The translations under genes and the position numbers were made by a program. A stretch of DNA of 64,000 bases from Paragordius varius. Taxonomy: Eukaryota; Nematomorpha. The stretch is from the NCBI GenBank assembly GCA_964247055.1, contig OZ176052.1, positions 10,912,001 to 10,976,000 on the forward strand. Direction: 5' to 3'. The notes under the pieces are model-generated. The model did not search any database, was not told the origin of the DNA, and saw nothing but the letters and a program-made list of their open reading frames with translations. This document shows positions 51,523 through 63,360 of the stretch, one piece after another (positions within the stretch are counted from its first letter, which is position 1; the number at the start of each line of letters is the position of its first letter).

Positions 51523-54500
51523 ATGACCAACGAATTAACAGCAAAAATTCGCAGCGGAAGCCAAGATTCAACTGTTTCCAATAGAACTCAGGAAAGTACT
51601 AATTCAAAAAGTTCGCAAAGTGACAGATTAAAAAGAACGGGAACCTCTCACCATTTAAAGCGTTTGAATGTTAGCAAACGCTCCGGTCTTGTTTCCTACA
51701 CAGATTATAAGGCAGCTACCGAAATTTGTAACTTAAAAACGCCAGAAAAGCGATCTAAAAATTCGACTTCGTTAACGAATTATAAGAATATATGGATATC
51801 AAAATTACCTAACACATATGCCAATGTACATCACACAATAAAACCAACACCGATCGGGTACAATGATTTAAGAAAACATATGGACGAAACGGAGATAACC
51901 GATGATAGCGTAGTAAATACATGTAAAACCAATATAAGGTCAGATTCAAAAGCATCTATGCTAAATGATTCCTTAGCAGCCAGTATTTTAAATGCTACGA
52001 AAAGAACACCAAGCCGACAAAGTTCAATGAATCCTGAAGACAGTCTTCGTGAAAAACTTTTAAAACATTATCAACTCGAGGAAAAAAACCATCAATTTGT
52101 TACTAAGGACGGGACACGTATCGTTATGAAAAAACAAAACCGTAGCAAAAGTCGAACGAATTCCGAAAATAAAGGACAAAACGAAAACATAGAACCGATA
52201 TCCAAATTAGATTCAATCGTGCACATGAATCAAAAGAATCAGGTAGTAACGCAAAAATTTCCATTTTACCCAGTGTCCGTTAATCAAATCAATGAAATTT
52301 GTAATTTATCAACGTTACCGTCGAACTCAAACGCCTTGGATAAAAGCCAAATCACAAAAAGTAAAGATGGGATATATGATTCCAATATGCATCTTCAAGC
52401 ATCTAGTCAATCTGGAGTGAAACAGCCGATTTCCAATCTCCTAAGTTATTTAGATGATAAATTTCTCATTTCAAAAAGTTCAACATTTGCTTCTAATGTA
52501 CGGCATAAATTAGCCATGGCTAACAGTAGAAAAGCTTTATCTCAGGATTTAGATGCTGTCAATGAAGTTAAAATAGAACCTAAAAAAACAACATCTACAA
52601 GAAACTCTGTGTACCACAAAAAAAGGTCATCGAAAAAAACTCCCACCAAAGATGATAGAAAACGCAGCTCCTCTGTTTTCATTCCTTCCCCCCTTTTTAA
52701 TGTTCGTTCAACATCAACTACCAATATTCTCGATAAAACTAACCCAAATAATAGTCCAAGAAAAAGTATCTCTCAACTAGAAGATAAAACTGAAACCACA
52801 CCAAAAAAATTAGACAAAATTCTCCATGTCATTTCAACGTTTTTGTTTTCTCACATTGGCGTTTTGTTATTGCTCTTTTTTTACACGATAGCCGGTGCTT
52901 TAATCTTTCAAAAGATTGAGGGACCTATGGAAACAGAAACGGTAAATAAAGTTATTCTGTACAGACAACTCACTGCTCTTGATTTAGCCGTGCAAATAAA
53001 GGTCACAGGTATGGCAAAAAAATTATCAAATAAAAAGTAAAACAGTTTACATTTTGAATCAGTTTTTATGACATCCAAAACGTATTGACGTTCAAAGATA
53101 GGGTAGATTTTGCCCGTTAAATGTGTGTATAGGCTTCCTAGTAATCATTTATCCTTTTCTCTTATCCAAGATTTTATCTTTTAAATTCTAAGCTGTATTT
53201 ATATCGGCATATAAGTGCAATGATAAAAAGTTTATTAATATATCAATTTTAAAGATTCATGTGAAGGATTTCATTACCAGAATTATTTTTAATTACTACA
53301 TAAAAAAGTAGATACTTTTCAAATTTTACTTAGGGATAGAGCTGGTTGATATGGAACAGCTCATTGAGAAAACGTTAAAGCAATACCAAGATAAATTGAT
53401 AACATATGTGGAACACGGATTTGATGGACACGAGGATTCCGTTAACAATAAATGGTCATTCGCAGGGGCTATTCTATACTGCGTCACAGTCATAACTACA
53501 ATAGGTACATACGATTTGGTTATACATATCTACCTAGCTCAATTTAAATTAATTTTAGAGAGAAGGGAAAATGACATAAAGTATTCCAATTATTTATAAA
53601 AATAAGATATTTTAAGGGTAGACAAATTTATATCGCAGTAAAACTTTATTATAAAGAAAAAATGTAAAAACTAAATGAAAAATATATTTTTCTAAAAAAG
53701 ACAACCATACACTTTCTAAACCATGATTTATCCTTACATGTACTATATAATTACAACAGAAAATTGATTGTGTCCAATTTATATCTCAATTTTTTTATTT
53801 TGCAATTTAAAACGATGAGGTAGATTTAAGAAAAAATATGGTTTTTAAAGATGGTATTGTCTTTTTTAAAAAATTTGTTCTTTGTTTTTTACATTTTGTG
53901 TGCATAAGTTCAATTTTTACTGTAATTCCAGTGCATCTTTTTGATAAAAAATAGCATGGCATAATCATAGTATAATGTAAAAACCAATGTAAGAATGTTA
54001 TATACATTTTTAAAGGGTATGGCAAAACAGCACCTATATCCAATCTTGGCCGCATGTTAACAGTTTTTTATGCCATAATTGGCATTCCGCTTTTGGTGTT
54101 GTTTCTGAGCAATTTTGGGGCGCTTTTGGCCGTTGCCTTTAAATGGATGTGTCGGAAAATAACTTCCAAATGTTGGACAACGCATTCAACTAAATCGCGG
54201 ACAGATACCCTTTTGAATTATACCGTTACCCGAGACATGCCAATAGAAACAAACATAGCTTCTAATAAAAAATTGAAAGATGCAGATTTAAACCTAAATA
54301 ACAATAATAGTAATGATCTCAAATCCCAACCACGCAATGAGGATATAATCTTAGATATGAAATCTGAGGATAGCGTCAGAAAAATGCAAAACCAACCTCT
54401 TATGGACAAAACAACGTGCAAAGAAAAAAAAGTTTAATTTATTATCATTACTGTCATTATTAATATCATAATTTTTCATTTATCATTTCCGTAATTTATA

Positions 54501-56215
54501 AATAACGCAAACTTTATCTGAATATGTATAACATAGAATTTGGAAGGAGAAAGCCTATAAAATTATGTATTATCATAAATTTTTGCATAAATTAAAAACT
54601 TGAGTGCGAGGATTAAAACTATATTAAACCTTAATATCCGTTTTTATTGGATATAAATAATTATCAAATATTATGTTAATTCAATCGACATATTCACAAT
54701 ATGGTGTTTGTTTATTGATTTTTATAAAATATTACTTGTATAAAATAATAAAATAGTGACTTAAGTAATAGGAAAAGACCAGTACAGTTGGGTATAATTT
54801 TAAATTAATTTACCATCCGAATTACATTATAGAAAGATATGGTTATTTCTATTTTTGTCAGAACTCAAAATATTCGCGATTAAATGGTACAATAAGCGGC
54901 ATAATGTTACTTTGGACACTGCCTCAGCCCATATTTTCTCTCCTAATGTACCCTTTTATATGTCTTTAAAGTCAAACTTAAGAAATTTGTTATACCAATT
55001 CACATATTACACACAAAATTAGTTTAAAAAAAGCCTGGCAATCACTTTTACCATTTCATAGGTCAATGGTCGCAAGCGTTCTAATACTAATCACACAAGC
55101 TCTGATGATATAAAACAAAATGAATCCCAAAACGCCAAAAATAGCAATAATGAAAAAAGTGACGAGGAATCTATGGAGGAACAAGATACGGAAACAAATG
55201 CCATTACTGAAATCCTTGATTCTAAAGACTTTAAAAATTATCAGGTTCCAGTTTGGGCTTGCTTGCTTCTTATGTTTGGATATTTGATCCTGGGATCCAT
55301 TTCCTTCTCTTTCTGGGAGGGTTGGGATGCTGTGACAAGCTTCTACTTTTGTTTCATAACACTCAGTACTATAGGTATAAATTTGTCAAAATTTGTTAGT
55401 ATGTAAAATTGAACCTTAAATTATATCTCTAATTCAACCTAAAACACCTTAAGTCATCTTTTGAAAACTTTACACCCTTTACTTAATTTTATTCGGCACT
55501 TCGAAGTAAATTGTTTTTGCTTAGAATATAATGTAATCTGGATTAATATATGAGAAATAGATCACAAATATGGGTTTTTATGGCTAATCATAAACAATAT
55601 TTAGCTGATCCAATATATTTAAATTACAACCCCTTTTTAATAATTTCATTATTTATATCTAATTTTGCCCATTTTCGAATAAAAACCGCCCTTAAAAGAT
55701 TTTTTGATAAAAACTATTTGCCTATATGAGTTTTATTTCTTATTTAAATCCTAAAAAAAATCGGCGAGATTATACTATCATTTAGAGATAATAATTTTAT
55801 CAAATAAAACTTTTAAACCTACAGAATATAATAATAAAGTCTTAAAACAATATCTGCGCCTAATTGTCATTACCTTTATAAAATTATATATGTGTATATA
55901 GTCAAATATTACGCATGATTAAGTAATTTCAAAAGAAAGCAAATTTTGTAAATCAAGGAGGCATAAACTTTTTTTCATGCAAAAAAGAGGGAATGACATA
56001 TCAAAAAATTTAATATTTAAAACTTATTATCGATAGGATTTGGTGATATAGTACCGGGAGCAGACTTATTCAGTGTTAATGCAATCGAAAAACTACTTTT
56101 TGTCGCATTCTATATCATATTTGGCATGGCGCTAGTTTCAATGTGTTTCACCCTTATGCAACAAACCATCATTAAAACGTTAAAGGAATGGGGCACAAAA
56201 TTAGGATTATGGTAA
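51523..56215 (+). CDS. two-pore-domain potassium channel (TWK/KCNK family), 5 exons
   Basis: Leak K+ channel subunit; two subunits make one pore that sets resting potential. Exons 51523-53008, 53334-53504, 54016-54431, 55062-55374, 56037-56215 give 854 residues with consistent phases. M1 about 433-462 (ending GALIFQKIEG), first filter TTIGYG at 550-555, M2 with LTVFYAIIGIPLLVLFLSN, a long polar M2-M3 loop, M3 about 753-775 (VPVWACLLLMFGYLILG), second filter STIGFGD at 793-799, M4 about 814-836, and a short C-terminus. Odd points: a hydrophilic Ser/Lys/Asn-rich N-terminal tail of about 430 residues, rare in K2P proteins, and a weak GTTTAA donor after exon 3 (the same donor type is certain in SMC4 intron 2). 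The frame is open upstream, but the first ATG is 51523. Both filter Gly codons are split by introns. Poly(A) signal at 56323. It is convergent with PRIM1. Confidence 0.94.
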
Positions 56216-56446
56216 AATGAGCAAAAAAACCTAAACCGTGCAATATATAATGATGCATTTTTGCGCGCATTTATAATATCTTTAGTATGTATATGAAATT
56301 ATTTGTTACGATCGTATATACCAATAAATAATTATAATATTTAATTTATTTTTATATATGTTTTAATATAATCAAATAAATAATATCTTTTAACAAATTC
56401 GCTGACAATAATTTTGAGGTGTGTAAATCTATATTACAAAAACTGA

Positions 56447-59400
56447 CTACAATTCTACATTATTATTAAGTTTTTGACCATTCCACATTTTCTCCAAACC
56501 ATTAACAAATCGTTCGAAATGGGTTGTGTATGGTAGCAAACTGGTTGTTTCATAACCTAACAGATAATTTGTTTTACAGCAAAAGAAAAAATATCGACAA
56601 AAGTTAAAGTTTTTTTATAAACACTAGCAATTTAAATTAGTAGATAACTCTTTAATCTACATGTAATACGGGTTGTTCAAAATAAATTTCATATTTAACT
56701 CATTAATTACATTAATAACTTAAGCTATATATTGCGGATTTATTTTAACATTTACTTAACATATAAAATCTTATCGTTCTGAACTTTAGCAATAATGTTT
56801 TTTTTACTTTTTAATTTTTTGCGCGGAAGATCATCAGAGATATTGTCGTCGTTATTTAAAGCAACTTTTTGATCACCCAATAATTCATCACATAATTGTC
56901 TACGACACGTAAAATATACAGATTATATTATTGCAAATAAATTTCTTCATAATTTTTCTAATACAGGCAAAAAGTAGAAGATTGCATTAATTTCAGAACT
57001 TAACAATGTTTTTCGATCTTTCATGTAACTTAAACAATGAGATTAGAGCTGTTAAATACGAGGTTGTAAATATTAAGTATATTAATCCATATAAAAAAAC
57101 TCTAATTAAATTGACTTTAGAGAAATAATACTAAAAATATGATTGGCTCTATAAAATTATAAGTGCTTTTATTTTAAAAAACCTTAGACTTTTGCTTAAA
57201 TATAATTAATATAGTTAAGATTCAATAATAAATATGTCCAATTGATTTCCCAATAGTATTTACCAATAATAAAAACGACATTAAAAGAAACCTGATGGTA
57301 GGTACTTTAAATGGATCAAAATCATCAATTGTGTCTGGATCTATTGGCACAGAGACTCGCCCTAAAAGAGTGTTAGATAGAAAATAGATATTCCAGGATA
57401 ATTAGCGAAACATTTAAAATATATTAAAAAAAATTAAGCTGGAATGCGTACAAATATAAAAAATATATATTTTAATTTTCGACTTTTATAGTAAAGTCTT
57501 TATCGAAAATACTATAAAAGTCGAAAATTAAAATATATATTTTTTATATTTGTACGCATTTCAGCTTAATTTTTTTTAAATAAATTTCATAAATACAATG
57601 CGTAATTCTCTCAATTTTAACATTTAAAATATGGTTTTTAAAATAACAAAATGGAACCCAAAACACTATATAATAATAGAAGTAGAGATGATTTTGGCCT
57701 ATAAATGCATTTATGACCGAAATTATAACAGTAGTTGCCAAAAATTTATTCATATGATATTCAATCAGTATAAAACGGTATATATTATCACACTCAAAAC
57801 CAATTTGATTAGTTAAATTCAATTAATTTTATTTATTTGCAACTTATATTTGTTTGTTTATTGAGAATGGCTGCATTCATAAGCAATCAAAACCATTTTT
57901 TCGACATGTCAAAACTCAAGCTAAGAAATTTTTTTAATTGTGGTTCAGAAATTTAAAAATCTCACCTGTTTTAGGGTGCACACTAAATGGACTTTTTAAC
58001 AAATGATTCATGCCTGTCGTAACATGGACATCCAATCTAGGGTAACAAAATTGAAGCATTATTTCTTGACGACAACGCTGCGATTTCGCAAATTTATTCT
58101 AAAAACAAAAACAGAATATTTTTTGTTGAAAGTGTATTTTATTATTAAGGTGTTATGGATCATATTTAATTTAAAAATGTGCACCAACCACAAAAATGCG
58201 TCATCTTGCATAATATACATTACATTATTGATAAATAACCTTTAATTAATTATTATTTTTTCAACTGAAAAATAATACAAATTTGACAATACTTTGCTCG
58301 TTTCTCGGGACACAATTTTACTCATTAGGTTCCATTTATCGATGGAATCTGCAGTGATGGGCAAGCTTTCTATTTCTTTTTCAATCATTTTTCTCAAATG
58401 TGTTTGATATTTTAGGGTTAAGGATAAACATAATGTAAAGTTAAAATTAATGAAAAATATGAATTAATTGCAAAACAAAAAGGATATCGATATCTGGTAT
58501 GATTGATAAGACTTGTTGGCAACCCCTTTCATCACTCATAATGCACTGATCAATTAACATTAACTTCTCATAATCTTCTTTAATAATATTGAATGCACGG
58601 CTAACAAAAAAACAAAATTTAAAAAAAAACTTTATATTGATACACAATGTATGATAGTATATGCAAAAAGGAACCCCTTAAAACGAAAATTGCGTAAAAA
58701 AGTGTTATAAATATACGCGATCGATGGATGTACTGGGTCTTCTAAATCAACTTTCCGTGCCATATTTTCACCACCCTAAATAATTGTATTATTGAATGAT
58801 TTATAAACAAATAAAAATCCTACAGCAAATATTCATACAATATTTTTTTTTTAGAAATGATTATTATAAAAAAGTTAGCGTGGTTCCTGACTATAAAAAA
58901 TTAATTAAAAATTGGTTAAATAATTTGCTTTTCCTCTAACGACGTGCAATAAATATTTACAACTTAATAACTATTCATAAAAAAGGGACTGGAACCGAAA
59001 CCATAAGCCTTTAACGTTTTTAAGTTTTCATATCATTATTAATATTATTTTTGGATTTTATTTGAATTGTATCTAAATTGTAGATATATGATAAAAAAAA
59101 TAGGACTGAATTTTCCACTATGAAAAATCAACTGAACCTGAACCATTATATTTGGAACCGTTTTTTTGTAAAAAATATGTGCAAAAAAGATAAAAAATTA
59201 ACATATAAAACAGGTTCCGGTTATCTTTGGCTATTTTTCAAAAAATAGGGCATACTTAAACTAGAAATATTACCAAAATTAGAGCATTTGATTCGGAACC
59301 AATTTTTTATGTAACTAAACAGACAAAAAAATATATCGGAAAACAGGTTTGGGTTCCAATCCCTGGTTAAATAGTTCCTTGAAGCAAAAAAATTAAAATA

Positions 59401-60411
59401 TACCACAACAACACTCAAATATTCAGCTATGGCTGAACGGACATCCTTTTCAAGTTTGCGGGCAGTTTCATCACAAACCCAGCAATGTATACCCCGTCGA
59501 CCAGAAAATACCCAAAGTATATGTTCAAATCCAAAATCTTCTGCACGTATGTTTTTAAAAAATATGAATTAATTCAAATTTATTAAAAAAATAAGCTAAT
59601 TTTTATGGTTGTGGTATCGATCGAAATCGGGTTTGTAGAGTAAAAAATAAAATTGTAAGGATAAAACGTAAAAAGTAAAATATTTTTTATAAACACATTC
59701 AACTTTTTAAAACTTAATTTATTTAATGTAACGTATCTTTTTAGGTTGCAAAAAATAAGATGTAAATTGGTAACAGGCTTAATTATATATTCCACTATTG
59801 CTATCATAAAAGTTATATAGATAAATCAAGTTTTAAACAAGTATGGCTGTCTTGATAAAAAAGTCTAGAATACTTTTTAGCGTGTAATATAATTAACGCC
59901 AATGGTTTTATCGATTAATTTACCTCTAAGTGCAGCGTCTAAAATTTTAACTGCAAGTGACATCAAAGGCCAACATTTTGAACAAACGTCGGCTTCCCTG
60001 TATTTATTAAAAAATAGAACTTGCAACATCTCCTAACATCATCATAATCGGTAATGTCAATATCAAATACTAATTCCCGATGAACCGGATAAAATTTGTT
60101 TATGGTGAGCCTATCTTTTGGCTAAAACATAAATGAGAAATTACTCGAAAATTATAAACAGCACCTATATCTATTTTATTTGGTATTTTAAGTGCTATGG
60201 CTTCTTCCAATTCTTGTTGACTTGCGAATGATAGGTATCGAATGTAAACATCGTTTTTGATTGTAAATGAGAATTCACGAAATTTAAAATAATTTTTATC
60301 GGCTAAAATTTAATCAAACATATTACTTTCCCCGTAACTTAACCATCGATAATACAAATCAAATGGAAACAATTTTTTGTAATATATAGGGAGGTTTATG
60401 TTATTTTCCAT
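56447..60411 (-). CDS. PRIM1: DNA primase small (catalytic) subunit, 12 exons
   Basis: Makes RNA primers in the pol alpha-primase complex, with PRIM2 and POLA. Exons 5' to 3': 60327-60411, 60145-60302, 60021-60121, 59924-59997, 59404-59540, 58717-58775, 58488-58600, 58293-58399, 57966-58098, 57292-57361, 56808-56899, 56447-56556. Sum 1,239 nt, 412 residues, all phases consistent (human: 420). Visible: [10 protein letters not shown] near the N-terminus; catalytic FDID with Asp101 and Asp103; zinc motif [11 protein letters not shown] at 113-123; [35 protein letters not shown] with the third catalytic Asp; [20 protein letters not shown]. Introns 1-3 are 24, 23 and 23 nt. Intron 7 (58400-58487) is U12-type AT-AC. 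It is divergent from GLYCTK and convergent with K2P. Confidence 0.96.
57426..57577. repeat. long hairpin in PRIM1 intron 9
   Basis: Arms 57426-57493 and 57510-57577 are near-perfect reverse complements (TAAGCTGGAATGCGTACAAA against TTTGTACGCATTTCAGCTTA; GACTTTTATAGTA against TACTATAAAAGTC) with a 16-nt loop. There is no coding content. It is the same kind of object as the two hairpins in SMC4 intron 23 but of different sequence. Confidence 0.92.
58400..58487 (-). other. U12-type AT-AC intron of PRIM1
   Basis: An 88-nt intron. The donor is ATATCCTTTTT, an exact match to the minor-spliceosome consensus; the branch element TCCTTAAC (58417-58424 on the minus strand) is the perfect U12 consensus; the intron ends AAACAC, with AC about 17 nt past the branch element. 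No GT-AG pair in this stretch keeps the frame: the only AG acceptor (TTTGAG) would need a phase-2 donor, and the GT donors here are phase 0. With the AT-AC splice the protein reads IIPDID then [12 protein letters not shown] in phase 1. Confidence 0.9.
59998..60326 (-). other. three PRIM1 micro-introns
   Basis: Introns 60303-60326 (24 nt, GTAATA...TTTAG), 60122-60144 (23 nt, GTAATT...TTTAG) and 59998-60020 (23 nt, GTTCTA...ACAG). Removing them joins the conserved blocks [32 protein letters not shown] and [17 protein letters not shown], matching the family without gaps. Confidence 0.95.
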
Positions 60412-60447
60412 TTTTAAATTTCAAAAATTGCGGCGTTCAGGTGGTTT
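60412..60447. promoter_or_regulatory. 36-bp divergent spacer, presumed shared promoter
   Basis: Only 36 bp separate the PRIM1 start codon (60411, minus) from the GLYCTK start codon (60448, plus). The spacer is T/A-rich with a small GC core, TTGCGGCGTTCAG. Its CAG just before the GLYCTK start could also serve as a 3' splice site, for an upstream exon or a trans-spliced leader; neither is shown by the sequence alone. Confidence 0.5.
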
Positions 60448-63360
60448 ATGCGATGTATGGATAAAGGGGTGGTTTTCAAATTGGTTTACGAAAACGCGAT
60501 AAATTCAATAAATGGATGTAATTTGATACAAAATTGTGTTAAGGTCCATCCAAATAAGATATTAATTAAGGATTACGTTAACAGTAATGTGTTAAATTTT
60601 ATATTAGCAATCAATGGACCTGTATTTGTTTGTGGGTTTGGAAAAGCAGTCTATCATATGGCTTATTCCTTGGAAAAGATTTTATCTTCTTATATCAAGC
60701 AAGGGATAATTAGTGTACCTTTTGGCACTTTAGCTTTGAATAAGTATATTTTTATTTGAATGTTTTAATTTATCTATTTAATAGTGTTCTTCCATAGTCG
60801 CATAATCAATATTAACAATTATATTATAAGATTACTCTTTAATATAATATAGCAAAACATAAATATGATATATTTTTTACAATTTTATACGTTAAATCAT
60901 GGATTTTATATGGGAATAATACTGCGTTTTTTACCTATCTTTATTTTCATCATCATCAGATCGTTGTTTGTTCAGCATGATCAGCTTCCAAATTCTTGAG
61001 CGAACCTTGCGATCCAGACAGTCGTCTTTGGTCAATTGAGTTAAGTTTGAGTCATAATAAATTATTTTGTAACTAATCACAGTTCTCAGCTGACCTACAT
61101 ATATTTTATATCGATCTATATTTTCATTTTATTTTTAGGACCAAAAAACTACAAATTATTAAGGCTTATGAAGGCGCACTCAACAACATACCAGATAATT
61201 CCTCGTTAGAAACTACCCAAAAAATTTTAACCATGTTAGGTTCAATTCCTCCACATTCCCTTTTAATTGTCTTAGTTTCAGGGGGAGGGTCAGCCCTGCT
61301 ATGTTCACCTAAAATACTGCTTTCTGATTATCTTAAAATCTGTAAGGAATTAGCTTCTCATGGTGCAACTATTCAAGAACTAAATTGTGTCCGCATTGCT
61401 CTTTCCACAGTTAAGGGAGGCAAATTATTGTTAAATCATCTCACCAACCCCAATATAGAGGTCACTGATTTTATTATGTTTTAGTTGATAAAATATTTGT
61501 AATTTCGTTATCTGGGTCATTTTTTTATATGTTGCACATTAATTAATAGAACAAAATAACGAATTACCAATACTCTTTAATAATGGATAACATTAAGGCT
61601 TTTTTACAGTTAAATATATATTGGACGATAGCAGTTTAATAATTTTATTTTATATCGTAGTTAGTAGTTTTAGAAGTAAATAGATGCTGGGCCTGTCAGT
61701 TAATTCTTACATATTTAGGTAAAGTCTTAGTACACATTGTGCACTTGCTGAATAATTTAATTAGTTACCTGCGGTGGTTTATGTAATGGGTCCATATCAT
61801 CACTATAAATAAATAAACATTTTTGATGTGTTTTTTATGAATCATTTTTTGATAAATATTATTTTTCATCTTTAGGTAGTAATTTCAGGTGCTACTTAAT
61901 TACCATTAGTTCTTTACTTTAAATTAAAGTTAATACCTTTAAGATCAAGCATTTGGGTTATATGGTTTAAAACTAATTTAATATTCTGACAAATGGCAGC
62001 TTTTTCTAATTTTATTAAATGTAAAACATTATTAAATATAATTCTATATAATATAGGTTGTATCGCTTATAATCTCTGATATTATTGGGGACCCTATTCA
62101 ATATATAGCTAGTGGACCAACCATAATTCGGGATATTAATAATAACCCCATTGAGTATTCAACGTTGAATGCTTACAAAATTCTTGAAAAATATAATCTA
62201 ATAAAGTGCTTAACTGGAGATGTGCACGCAATATTGGGTAATTTTAATTATTTTTAAAACGAATCGAAATATATATAATATTAAATAGTTGTATTAAGTA
62301 TTAGATTTAGATTTTCTTATATTTTTTATTTTATATTAAAATTGTTTTAGGTCCTAACGATGATGATATGAAAATAAAGAATATAAATACTCAAAATATT
62401 CATAATTATATAATCGGAAGTAATGTTACAATGTTAAATGCTGTGTACCATTATATAAATAAGACTATGATAAACGAATTTTATGCCCTACCACCCATTT
62501 CAGATATAATATGCGGTGAGGCTTTTATGTTTGGCAAATATTTGGCTAATTTAGCAATCTATTTAACCTTGATGCAAATTCAAAACGGGAAAAATGTATC
62601 ACCGCATTATACTGATGATTGGCTTAGTGAATTTCAAAAATCATGTGCAAATTATTTGGGAAAAGGGTGCCTTGAAAATATTATTGAGCAAATTTTGCAG
62701 CTTCATAGCCAAAAATCAGTGCAATATATTGCCCTTTTATTTGGGGGCGAAACAACAGTTAACTTGAAGCAAAAACCTTACCTTTTTGTTGATACCAAAG
62801 ATTCAAATAATAACGAAATGGATGATCAAAACTGTGATAATGAAGATGAAATCTATAAAAATTTACAATCAATAGATTTTTTCATAGATGTTGATAATCA
62901 TATCCAAGTAGACGTAGCTCTAAATAGAGAATCCAAACATTCCGATATTATTATAAATAAAAAACCATTAGGTGGTAGAAATCAAGAAATTGTCCTCACA
63001 TTCCTTATACAATACATTTCCATGCAAAAATATTTTGACAATTATAAAACCAATAATTGTAGCACCAAAATCCAACACTCCGCACTTTTTAGTTTTGGGA
63101 GTGATGGTCAAGATGGACCCACTGATGCAGGTGGAGCATTCATTACCTTTAATCAATTTAATGATACTCAAAAAAATCAAACTCAAATTTGTACCAAAGA
63201 TATCCCAAAAATTTTAAATTATGCGCAATTTTTTTTATCAAAACATGATTCTTATACATTTTTTAATGTTTTTGCTGGTGGGAAATACCACTTTAAACCT
63301 GGTTTAAGTGGTACTAATGTGATGGACATGCAAATATTACTCATTCCATTTATTATTTGA
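60448..63360 (+). CDS. GLYCTK: D-glycerate 2-kinase, 4 exons
   Basis: Phosphorylates D-glycerate with ATP to 2-phosphoglycerate, in serine and fructose breakdown. Exons 60448-60743, 61139-61460, 62057-62237, 62351-63360 sum to 1,809 nt, 602 residues, phases consistent (human: 523). Visible: GFGKA at 63-67, GIISVPFG, VSGGGSALLCSP at about 145-156, SHGATIQELNCVR, SDIIGDPIQYIASGPT at about 213-228, FGGETTV, GGRNQEIVLTF near 474, FGSDGQDGPTDAGGAF near 515-530 (MOFRL domain), and the C-terminal GLSGTNVMDMQILL. An acidic insert (about 415-470, NNNEMDDQNCDNEDE) explains most of the extra length. A second Met is at 60457. Introns are 395, 596 and 113 nt; no micro-introns. It is head-to-head with PRIM1. 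Confidence 0.95.

Noticed and set aside
58400-58487. GC-AG splice for PRIM1 intron 7 (donor GCAATT, acceptor TTTGAG)
   Set aside because: It keeps phase but the donor context is poor, whereas the AT-AC pair has perfect U12 donor and branch signals and also keeps phase.
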